From: Halichoerus grypus | Lineage: Eukaryota; Chordata; Mammalia; Carnivora; Phocidae | DNA: 64,000 nucleotides | NCBI RefSeq assembly: GCF_964656455.1 | Contig: NC_135719.1 | Span: 127,267,444 to 127,331,443 of the forward strand | Reading direction: 5' to 3' | In this document: piece by piece, positions 25,001 through 37,000 of the stretch | How the letters are laid out: each line of letters begins with the position of its first letter | Position numbering within the stretch: the stretch's first letter is position 1 | Notes under the pieces: model-generated | The model's database searches: none | Seen by the model: the letters and a program-made list of their open reading frames with translations, nothing else | What the model was told of the DNA's origin: nothing | Made by a program: the position numbers and the translations under genes

Positions 25001-28000
25001 TCCTCATCCCCTCCCCAGAGTCTCCTCACCTCCTAACTCCCTAACTCTCCTCACCTCCTATCTCCTCACCTCCTAACTCCCTAACTCCAACTCCCCTCAG
25101 TCTCATGTTAGGGACGGCCCTACTTTGCTGACGACAGCGCGGCCAGAATGATGGCAGGGATAGTCAGCACAAGAGCATGAGCACCGTCTGTCGGTCCCGG
25201 AGCTCTGGACCTGCTCCCTGGCTGGCCCTGTCTGCAGCTCCTGGCTCTTTGTCCCTTGACCTCAGCTGTCTGGCAGGGGGCCTGCAGCAGGCCCCAGAGA
25301 ATAACAGAGATGTGGCTTGCCTGCCAGTAGCTGCCCACCGCCCACAGCCCACAGCCGTGCTGAAGTCAGGGATGCAGGCCAGGGAAGCGAGGGGGCAGCC
25401 TGTTGAGTAGCGGGCCTACTCCAGACAGTTCTGGGCCACCAAAGAAAGACCCAGACATCCGGGAGTCCTGTGTAATCAATCTTCTTTCTCCATTTGCCCT
25501 CCCCACCTAGGTCACAAGGACACTAATGATCACTTATGTCCCCACGGACATCCAAGACCCAGAAATCATCATTAAGCATTTTCAGTAAGTGGGTCAGAGT
25601 GGGCTGAAGCATGGATTGCCTCCTCCCGGTAATCCTGCCTACATCTTTGTGTCGGTAGTAAGTTGGCATAGGATGGTAGAGCGAGAGACACCCCAGGTGG
25701 TAGCCCATCCTGGACTTGGCTCAGCAGTAGCCTTCCAGAATGGCAGAGGCCCTGGGGCCAGAGCAGGGTTTCTGAAGTCCAGGGCTTTCCTGCATGGTGA
25801 GGGGTATAATTTTCTTTCTTTCCCTCATTGCTCCAACCACAGAGCCCGGCGAGCTCCTGGACCACAGTTATCTAGAGCAGGTCATGTTGGGGCATCTTTT
25901 GTGACCCAAGTTCCTAGCCCAGGAGCTAATTCTCATGGGTAGGAATTTCCAGTTCTGCCTGCTGGCCCTATTCTGGATCATCCGGGAAGGATGTGGCAAA
26001 TCTCTGATTACCAGGGATCAACTCTGAAATTTGACCTTAGGAACGAGGAATAGAGTCTCCCATCCAAGAACCAGGGACCACAGGCAGCTGAGCTCCTCGG
26101 CCCTGTGGGCTGTAGTTCTGGGTGCGGGTCGGGGTAGTATGGCCCATTCCCAGCACCACAGGCTGGTTCAGCCTCTGTGTCTGTGGCTACAGTGAGGCTT
26201 ATCCAGGGTGCGTGGTGACCAGAGTCCACTTCTGCTATGACGTCAGGATGCTGATCGAGCTGGATGATCAGAGGTGAGTCGGCAGCAGGGCCTGTCTGGA
26301 TCTGTGCTGGGGGGTGCAAGGGGAGGGTGTGGCGCTGCTGGCCCCCCCGACCACAAGATGCTTCCTCTCATGGCCCGCCGGTCGACAGGCGCCACGCGAT
26401 GCGGGGCCGGCTCTACTACACTGCCAAGGCCAAGAAGAGCGGGAAGGTGATGATCAAGACCCACCCCTGCTCCCGCCTGTGCTTCTGCAAGTGCTGGACC
26501 TGCTTCAAGGAGGTACCTGGCCCGGGGAATCAAGGGACACGGCAGAGGAGGGGCTGGGGCACAGGGTCTCCAGCTCTGTCCGGGGCTCGGTACCCTCGGG
26601 CCCCATTCAGATCTGCTCTGGTGCTGTGACTCCTGGCTCCTCCCTCCCTTTCTGCCATGCCCTGCCTCCCCGTGGAGAGTGTAGAGGAACTGAAGCCTTT
26701 CTTGGATCCCCTCTGGAGCGATCTAGGGAGGCTCGCTCTTGCCCACTTCCAGTCTTGGGTGGGAGGACCAGAGAGAACATGGCAGACTGCTGTAGGCTGC
26801 CATGCCTCAGGCTTTCAAAGGGCGAGGACAGGAACATTTGAAGGCACTGGGCTCCATCTTCTCACCCAACCACTGTGGCTGGGAGGAGGCCATAGGGCAG
26901 GACTGAACTCTAGCCAGTCCAGAAAAAGAATCATCCCCATTTCCTGAAAATGCTGGAGACGCATTCTATCACTCCTCTGGAGTCCTGCCCAAGTCCAGAA
27001 GCATCCCCTAGCCCCCAGCTGTGCCTCACGTTCCCCCGATCTAAGAGCAGGGAGCTAATTTTAGAGTCATAGCCTTCTCCTGTTCTTGAGCTGGGATCTG
27101 GGAGCCCACTGGGATCCTGAGCTCTTTGCCAGGCTTTGAAGGGAGTTGGGAATGGAACCAAGGCCTCAGGCCCACCACCTGAGTGGAGAGAGGCCTTATG
27201 TCTCGGCGCGGCCTTCCTAGCGCTCTGGCTTCTCCAGCTCTGAGGGCCAAATCTCGCCCCAGGTAGATGCAGAGCAATATTATAGTGAGCTGGAGGAGCA
27301 GCTGACTGATGAGTTCAACGCTGAGCTCAACCGCGTTCGGCTGAAGCGTCTGGACCTGATCTTTGTCACCTTCCAGGACACCAGGATGACGAAGCAGTGA
27401 GTGCCGGGGCCAGCGGCTTGCTGTGCCCAGCCCAGCCCTGAGAATGGGCTTCTGCTTCTCTGAAACCATCTTCTTTCACCCCCATTCCAGCCAAGGGGAG
27501 ATGGAAGAGAACCTCCCTCCAGTTTGCCACATTCTGACCACCCCTCAACCCCTCCGTGCTCCTCACGGGCAGCTGCCATCTTGCTTTTCAGAGCATGTCT
27601 GCATCCATTTCCCCACAGCTGCCAGACTCAGCTTGTCTCCAGAGATACCCAGGCCCTGGGCTCCCCATGCCCGTATGTCCTTGCTTCAGCATGGAGGTAG
27701 TCAGAGTAGACATCTTGGTTCCTCTTCCAGGCCTTGACAAGAATGAATCCATTTTTTCCCCATTACACATCACCCCTTTCCTCACCACAAATGAGAGTCA
27801 GGGTAGAGAAGCTCTACTTGCTGTTTCTGCTCTCCTGCTGCAGGCCTCCCCTAATTCATAGCCTTACAGCCTCCTCCCTCCTCTGCCCCTGCCTCTGGCA
27901 GCTCTACTTTGGTAGGGAGTGGATTAGATGCAATCGGGTATGTTCTGGAAGGATCCTTAGGATAGGATCAAATAGATGAGAACCCTGGCATCAGTCCCTT

Positions 28001-31000
28001 GAGGATTGTGGGGGCCCTCCTCTCTCTGAGGGAGCCTGATCATACACACCACTTTGTCCTCACCCACCCACACCCTACAGGTAGAACAGCCTAGAATTTA
28101 GTCAAATACAATTGTGTGCAATTTGCAAGTCCCTTATACTCTCAAATTTTTTATCTGTCAAATTGGTTTGCTTAAAACTTCCCTGTCCACCTCCCAGAGG
28201 GTTAAGAAGGGATATGTGATCTATTTAGTATGTATGTTCTATAAAACAGTATACCAATGTAAGACAATACTGTTTCTTTTCTTTTCTTTTTTTTTTAAGA
28301 TTTTATTTATTTGTCAGAGAGAAAGAGAGCACAAGCAGGGGGAGTGGCAGGCAGATGGAGAAGCAGGCTCCTCACCAAGCAAGGAGCCCGATGCGGGGCT
28401 TGATCCCAGGACCCGGGGATCATGACCTCAGCTGAAAGCAGATACTTAACCGACTGAGCCACCCAGATGCCCCAGTACTGTTTCTTTTCTGAGACACTGT
28501 CACCCAGCAGAAAGGATCTGAGGTTTAATTACAGCAGAAATGTGTATAAGACCAAAGACTTCAGTGCCGGCACCTGCCCCTCTTTGGTTATGTCTTCAGG
28601 CATCTCAATTTAGTAATCTGTTCGACTGGGATTTCTATTCATTGCCAATTAGCACAGTGTCAGGCACACAAAAAGAACTCAGTTGGTAGCTATTAATACT
28701 AAGATGAGGCTGAAGTTAGTGCCTCCCCCGTCAGCCTCAAGGAAAGAGCATGTCTTTGTGCTGTCCCTGCTGTCAAGGGGAAAAGACTGAGAACCATGTG
28801 GTCCCCTCCCTTCCCAGGTAGTCCCTCCCACTGCTGCCCCTTTCCTCCAGGGACTAGGCTTTAGGAGCTACCTAACTGTAAGATCCTGGGAGGCATTCCC
28901 AAGGCTTCGAGAATCCCCAGGAAGTGGGGCCATCTGTAGGACCCTGGCGTGAGACCCCCTCCTAAGCCTGTTGTCCTCAGCCCGAGACCTCTGTCTCCTC
29001 CCCGCATCTCCGCAGCATCCGGGAAGATTATAAATACATCCAGTGCGGCGTGCACCCCCAGCAGTCCTCCGTGAGCACCATCGTCAAATCCTACCGCTGG
29101 AGGGTCGCCCTGGCCCCACACCCTCAAGACATCATTTGGTAAGCCCCCTCTGCTCCTCCTCTCTCCTTTTAGCTCCTCTGAGACTGAAGAAGGGAACAGG
29201 GTGGGAAAGGAATAGGGGCCTGTTCTCCTACTCTGTTGCCCACGGGGCTGGGCCCTGTCCTCTTCTGAGCACCACAGCCTCAGCCTACCCCCAAACCCAG
29301 CCCACCACCAGGGCCTTGACAAAGGACGTGACTGAGGGGCAGATCCAGGGCCCGGTGCATGCAGGTCTGGGCCCCAGGGGCTGAATTAGACCAGGGCAGC
29401 CTGGGTCTCCAGTTGGCATGCAGGAATCTGGATGTGGGCCCCATCTAAGGGCTGGGACCCAAGCTCCTAAATGCGTCTTCCTCCTCCATCCTCCCCAGGA
29501 AACACCTGTCTGTCCGCCGCTTCCATTGGTGGGCCCGCTTTATCGCAATCAACACCTTCCTCTTCTTCTTCTTCTTCTTCCTCACCACGCCCGCCATCAT
29601 CATCAACACCATCGACATGTACAACGTCACCCGCCCCATTGAGAAGCTGCAGGTGCCACCTCTGCTCGGGCCAGACGTGGGGGCCCCTGGGAGATGAGGG
29701 AAGGATGGGATGGGGGGCCCCTGGAACACGGCTCCCGTGCACCGCCAACATGTGGCCAGTGTGACAGCTCTGTTCTCCCCACTTGCAAGAGCTAGGGGTC
29801 CCTCGTTTGAGGGAGAGGGTTGAGGGTGGGGAAGAGTGAGGTCAGTTCCAATGCAGCCATCCAGGAGAAGGGGGACCTCCACCTCCCTCACTCCAGACAC
29901 ACCCACTCCAGGCTGGGAGTGCCGGGGCTTGCGGGGCCATCCCTGAACTTAGAGGCTGCTTCGTCCTGACAGGGGACTGCAGAGGAACTGGACTGGCCCC
30001 ACCCATTTCCAAATCCTATAGCCTCCAGGCTGTCATAACGGGCCTGGAAGGCCTCCTCTTCCATATTACCTCCATCCCTATCCAGCGACACACGTATGCC
30101 CACGCACACGCACACAGACGCACACATATGTGCACACGCATGCACACACACGCACATGCACGCATGCACGTGCACAATATGCACATGCACACGCATGCCC
30201 ATGCACACGCACACAGACGCACACACATGTGCACACGCATGCACACACGCACACATATGCGCATGCACGTGCACAATACACACGCATGCCCATGCACGCG
30301 CACACGGACACACACATGTGCACACGCATACGCATGCGCGTGCACACACGCAAACGCACGCATGCACACGCACGCACGCAAACGCGCACACGCACGCACG
30401 CATGCACACGCATAGACACGCACAGCCAAGCCGCACCACTTCTGCTGCTTGCTTCTGACCCCCCTTGTGAGCGTCACAGTAGGCCCCAGGGGCACCATGG
30501 CTCCCCTAGGGATTCTTCCCTCACACCTGCCCCCTTCTCTAGCACCTTTCACATGACATCACATGAAAGGGAGTGTCTTCTCTCTGAGCTGAGAGATGTC
30601 AGTGACAGCAGCTGGCTCTGGCCCGAGGGCGAAGTCCCCGGGGAAAGCCCAGGCTGCTCCTCCAGGGACCTCAGCATAGAAGACCCATGCCCCTTGGGCA
30701 CCACTTGACCTTGGCGTGTCAGCCTCCGCCCACCCCAGCCAGGCAGACTGCTAGCCAGCAAGGCTGACCAGGAAGGCCAGGTCCGCTGCACAGCCTCGGA
30801 AACCAAACCTGCTCTGGGACTGAGTGGGGGGAGAAGAGGCCAGAGGTGTGGGAGGAGCAGGGGTGGCCTGAGAGGGGAAGGGGCGCTGCTTACACGGCTG
30901 TCTCTCCACCCTTCCCCGCTCTACCCCCACAGAACCCAGTCATAACCCAGTTCTTCCCCTCCCTGATGCTGTGGGCATTTACAGTGATCATGCCTCTGAT

Positions 31001-34000
31001 TGTCTACCTCTCCGCCTTCTTAGAGGCCCACTGGACCAGGTGAGAAGGGGGCCTCCTCCCCCAGCCCTGCTCTTTGCCCCGGCCCCTTCCCCTGCCCACC
31101 CCCGACAAGCCTGGTGCTTGGGGCCTCCCATCCAGCCTGGGGAATAGAATTGACATGGGTTTTGATAACCAAAACCATCCCAAAAGACTAAGATATATAC
31201 ATATATATATATATATATTTTTTTTTTTTTGAAAGAGGGGACTGAGTTGTCTCTGGGCCTCTGGCCTCAGGAATGCTGAGATGGGGCCACCATCTCAGGC
31301 ACATTCAGGCCCAAACCAAGCGCTCCTTGGGCTGCTCCGTCAGCCTCCAGCCACGCGCTGAGGCTCAGGATCCCTGCTTTCGCCTGAAGGCCGTGTGGGT
31401 CTCAAAGTGATTGCCTGCACCGGAAGTTCCTACCGTCCGACCAGGAAGTAAGCCAAGAGATCTGTCCTAACAGAAACCCTTACTGGTCTTTTCTCTGGCC
31501 AAGAACATGGCTTATGTAGATTACTGAAACTCTGCAGGGATCCTGAGCCTCGCTGGTAATGTCCCTCTAACAAAGGTACCAAGCACACAGCACCTGTGTG
31601 CCCTTCCCCCCATCCTGTGCCCCAGGCTGACGCGGCTGGCTGAGGCTGCTGCCCCTGCCCTCCCAGCGACCACACAGCTCCCAGTGCTCTGTGAGGGTGG
31701 CACTGGTAGGCACTGGCCAACCCTTTTCTAGGCCAGGTCGCTGTCTCTGTCTTTCCATCCATTCTGTAGTTAGGCCTCTGGTTCCTATCACATGTTTGTT
31801 TGTTCTCTTCTAGATCAAGCCAGAATCTGATCATCGTGAACAAGTGTTACATCTTTCTGGTGTTCATGGTGATTATTCTGCCCTCAATGGGACTGACCAG
31901 GTACCTCCCCTCCAAGTATCCCTCTCTCAGACAGGCTCACCCTAGAGTTGGAACCTCCTCTTTCAGATACTATAGGCCTACTGTGGTCGCTACAAATCCA
32001 TTCCTCAAATGACAGTCCAGTGCCGGTCATGAGCCTAGCATGAGCCAGGTATCCTGTGAACCCTAAGGGGTCAGCCATGAACTCTGCCTTCAAAGAGCTT
32101 ATCATCCAGCTGGGGCAAGAAGCCATGTCTATCAGCTAACTGACAGCCCCAGGTGGGAAAAACGCAGCCAATGTGCAGTGGAAATTCAGAAGAGGGAGAG
32201 AGCACTGTGGGAAAAACGGCTGGCAAAGATTTGCTAGAAGAGGCGGCCTTGAGATGAGAGGCCAAAGTGTTCAGGGCAGGGGTGGCCCAGCATTAAGAAG
32301 GCAGAGAGGCAGTATGGACTGACCAGCTGGAATACTAGAATGCCAGAGTCTCTAGGGATTGAGCCGGGGAGGACAGAGGGAGGCAAGCCAGGCCCAAGAG
32401 GGACTGAACCCCAAGCCTCCGCTCATAGATTCATTAACTAAAGGGCGTACCGTGTTCTTGCTTCTAGTTTGGATGTCTTTTTCCGGTGGCTCTTTGACAT
32501 CTACTACTTGGAGCAGGCGTCCATCAGGTTCCAGTGAGTACTAGAGCATGTGCCCCAGGAGTGCCCCCCGTGTACACTGGGGCTCCCAGGGGTCCATGCC
32601 GGGTAGACACGTGTCGCCTTCATTAGCTCACACAGGTAGAGATGAATGCATGCAAAGACTCTCATTAAGCAGACTATTAACCTTTCCTGGGCCCAGGGCC
32701 CATTTGGCAATCTGGTAAAGCCCAGGGATCCCTTCTCTGAATGAAGTTTTGGAAATAATTGTAAATTTACAGGAAATTGTCCCCACACTGTCCTGTGTAC
32801 CCTTCATCCAGTTCCCCCTCTGGTAACATCTTGCACAACTATAATGCCGAATCCCAACCAGGAAACTGACATTATACAATCCACAGAGCTTATTCAGATT
32901 CTGCCAGTTTTATATACACTCTGAATAGATGTCTTTAAATGCACGAAATACCTGGATTACAAAGAAAACCAATTATACTGAAATATTGCTATCAAAATAT
33001 TTTAAAAAGTACATTTGTAATAAAATCTTTATTCGCACGTTTAATAAGAGGACAATGCATTTTAAATACAAGCAAGCTAAAGTTACATTTTATTGTTTTA
33101 GACGCATCAGTGTGAACCCTGAGGCTACTGAGCCAGCAGAACATTCAGCTGGGGGGGGGGGGCGGAGGGATCTTTGACGAAGCAACACGCGCGTCATGTT
33201 GGGCATCCAGCCAATTTTGATTTTGTTTTGGTATTAGGTTACAAATGTTAAAAAATCCCAATTTTCAAAGACGTAATGTTGCATATGACGTGCAAGCTTT
33301 CGAGCTTGCTTTATAGGGCAAGGACCAGAATTCTCTAAGGTTTCTGCAATTGAACTATACTTGTGCTAAGTTGGACTCTTTTATTCTAAGATGAATGAGT
33401 TCATCTTTGGTTAGGTCAGTATCTTCGATACAGTTTATGTATGAGAGAGAAGAGAGTCGTAGGTCCATGCCTCAATGTTGATGCCTTTAAGAAAGAATAG
33501 TTTTTGAAGGAGTTCTGAAATATATCCAGGGAGCTCACAGATTTCTCCTTTCAAAATTGACAGAATTGTGTAGATGGGGACACGACGGGCAATAGAGATG
33601 CCTGGGTCACCAACGTGAGGACAGGCAGTGTGGCCATTCGTTCAGCTGGCTGAACAACTCCTAGCTGAAGTTGGTCAGCTAGGTCAAGCACACACCTGCG
33701 GACAGGAACATTTCATTCATGTAAAGTTAGCGCATCTAATTTAGCTGCATGTTTAATAACTACCATCATTTTGAAGTGATGGTGAGTGCAAAGGTATTGT
33801 CAGATATCACCACTAACTGCAGTGGGCTATGAAAATACCTTTAAGATTTTTTTATTTATTTGAGAGAGAGAGCTAGCGAGAGAGAGAGCAGGAGCAGTGG
33901 GGAGCCTGCGGAGCAGGGAGCCTGATATGGGGCTCGATCCCAGGACCCTGGGATCATGATCTGAGCCGAAGGCAGAAGCTTAACCAACTGAGCCACCCAG

Positions 34001-37000
34001 GCGCCCCAAGAAAATATCTGATTGCAACTGGTGATTGGGTCATAGCCAGAGCTGACGTTGCTGTGATTTGTTGCCCACGTTCTTAATGGAAAGAAGTGGT
34101 ACATTGCAGTTAGAAGCTCATGAATGTCAAGACACGTGTCTCCTTCATTTGCTCACATTCAAGGTCACAGACCCCCAAGCTTCTCCCCATGGACTCTCTG
34201 GGGTCTGTGGGTCCTGCTCAAGCACCCCTGCTTTAGATCAAGCCAGAGAGTATATTTCCCAACACACCCACACTTGATGTAGACCAGCCCCATCCCTGCT
34301 CAGAAGGGTGTGCATTAACCTAAATTGGGCTAGGGGCACATGTGTATATGAAACTTACTCTTCCTATCTCCACCCCCACCCTCCACCCCCCAATCTCCAC
34401 GCCCACCCTGCACCCCTCTCCCCATCTCTACCCCCCCACCTCCCCACCACCCCCTCCCGTCTCCATCCCCATCTCCACCCCCCTCCCAACGTCGCGGCCC
34501 TTTCCTTCTCCCTCTGGCTTCTGTGCTGTCTTCCACTGTCCGCACGGCCAGGTGTGTGTTCCTGCCGGACAACGGCGCCTTCTTCGTCAACTATGTGATC
34601 ACGGCGGCTTTGCTGGGCACGGGCATGGAGCTGTTGCGCCTGGGGTCCCTCTTCCTATATAGCACCCGCCTCTTCTTCTCCAGGTCGGAGCCAGAGAGAG
34701 TCCACATCAGAAAGGTGGGGGCCGGGCCCTTCCCTGCGCACAGCCCTTCCCTTGGGGGAGGGTGTCAGGAAGGGAGCCTGCTAGGGGCGTGAAGAAGCCG
34801 AGGTGAGACGCGAGGTGGGCTGGGGGTGGCAAGGGGCCCAGGCTACCTCAAGTGACCCCCACCTTCCGCCCCAGAGCCAGGCCATGGACTTCCAGTACGG
34901 GCGCGAGTATGCGTGGATGATGAATGTCTTCAGCGTGGTGGTAGCGTACAGCATCACCTGCCCTATCATCGTCCCTTTCGGTGAGGCTTCCCTCGGGCAC
35001 CCCCAGGGCTGCGCACCCTCAGGCTGGGAGGAGGGGTTGAGCCCCCCACCCTCAGAGTATGAGGAGGCCGGGCGGGGACAGACTGTCAGCAGAGCAGGGA
35101 GGGGCCGGGGCAGGTCAGGGGAGGTTGGATGGCTGTTCACGCAGGACGTTTGTTGAGGGAATGACCCTTCACCCAACTGGCAGAACAGACTCTGGGGGCT
35201 CAAGGGAAACTGGGGTCCCGGAAGTCGGCGCCACGGGGCTCCCACGGCCCGACCTTGGCCCTCGCTGCCCGGAAAGACCTGGATCTGGCTTCTGCGGCCG
35301 GGGGGGCCTGGCTGTGGAAACAGCCCCTGAGTGCGCGCCCCCCCCCACCCCCGGCCCCGCAGGGCTACTCTACCTATGCATGAAGCACATCACGGACCGC
35401 TACAACATGTACTACTCCTACGCGCCCACCAAGCTCAACGAGCAGATCCACATGGCCGCGGTCTACCAGGCCATTTTCGCACCGCTCCTGGGTCTGTTCT
35501 GGATGCTCTTCTTCTCCATCCTGCGATTAGGTGGGTCCCAGGCCTGCCTGGCCTTCCTGCCCCTGCCTGCTCCCCACTGCTGCCTAAAGCCCTCAATAGC
35601 ACCTCTGCTCTGTGCAAGCAGAGAAGGCCTGGGAGGAGCAAGGGTTGCTCACGGATTGCAGCAACCCAGGTGGCTTCTTGAGGCCTCAGTTAGGGCTCGC
35701 GCCAGAGTCCCAGCAGACCTCTGAGGCTAAGGGAAGGGCTTGGACCAACACGGTACAGTATGCACTTTGGTTTACGACCCTCAGAGCAAGAAACGTCACA
35801 TTCCTTCATTCTAACTCAGGGCTGGCAGGAATAAAATATTAGCCATTGGGCTCAATTCCCGTGACATCCCCCTTGGGATCCTAGGGATGCCTGGTCTTCC
35901 AGATTGCCTAAAAACTGGAGGAGGCTTTGGGGCCTGCCCCAGGGGCCAGCTTTTCCCCTGCTCTTGGCTACACAGAGCTGCTGTCCCTGTCCCTGTGGAC
36001 CACATGCGAGCCATGTCCTCTGAGGCAGGAAGCTCGCACTGACCTGCGCATCCTCTCTGCCACCAGATGGCTTCCTGCCTTCTCCCCACACTGGTCTCCC
36101 CTCAGGGACCCTGGACCTTCATCATCTCAGTGGACTGGAGAAAGGAAACTGTATTTTCTTACTGTCTTGTCCCGGCGGCCGCTGGAAACAGCTCCGCTCC
36201 CAGTTACTTCTGTGTGTCACCCATCTGTCAGCTGTCTCCCCGTTTCTTATCCCCCCGCCTTTCCCTGCCACCTAGCGGACTTCCATTTATTAAAAATAAT
36301 TTTTCTCCGAAGTATAAAAGACTATACATTTATTATCAAGATCTGAATGCCCTGTCCTCTCCCCGGGAGCCTGTCTTTTGCGCTCAGACCTCATTCTGTG
36401 TGCACAGTCTGGGGGAGAGGGCAGAGCAGGAGGGGCTTATTGGTTTATTCTTGCTTTTCAAAATCATGATTTCCATTTCATAACATTCAGTCCCGTATCC
36501 TGAGTTTTTTCACTCAACATAGCGTTCTGAGCAATTCCTGTTACTGAAATACTGTTTGAGCACGGGCCTTTGAATTAATTCTGCCCATTTCCGTCAGCTC
36601 TCCATGGCTGGATACCGAAGCTGTTGGCCATTTTTGCTTTTATAGGAACACAATGACCAGCATCATTGTGGGTTAGCCTCTGACTGTAAAGATTGATTTT
36701 TTTTTTAAAGATTTTATTTATTTATTTGAATGAGAGAGATCACGAGCAGGGGGGAAGGGTAGAGGGAGAAGCAGAATCCCTGCGGAGCAGGGAGCCCAAT
36801 GCGGGGCTCGATCCCAGGACCCTGGGATCATGACCTGAGCTGAAGGCAGATGCTTAACTGACTGAGACACCCAGGCGCCCTGTAAAGATTGATTTTTAAT
36901 CTTTACCTCAGTAGAAAACTGGTGTCATAAAAAAGTTACCAAATATCCCCGAGCGAAATGTACCTGACCTGAATTCTGGCTCGCTCTCCAGGGCCGTTAG

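Larger units (their letters stand above)
32675..34237 (-). mobile_element. Decayed hAT-superfamily DNA transposon in TMEM63C intron 16
   Basis: The ends carry related terminal sequence (TTAACCTTTCCTGGGCCCAG at the left, GTGGGTCCTGCTCAAGCACC at the right), and the A/T-rich interior matches an old mammalian hAT-type element from memory. The minus strand at 33160-33423 still encodes a transposase C-terminal remnant. It is interrupted by LINE-like DNA (about 32757-32925) and by the SINEC at 33842-34006. The family name within hAT is not assigned. Confidence 0.6.

Noticed and set aside
25580..25590. Gln at the TMEM63C exon 8/9 junction
   Set aside because: Reading past the donor gives CAG. The splice at CA|GTAAGT joined to T gives His242, which fits the following exon's phase and the family.
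30078..30708. Open frames rich in His/Thr or Cys/Val/Ala over the CA/CG tract
   Set aside because: Direct products of a simple repeat in an intron.
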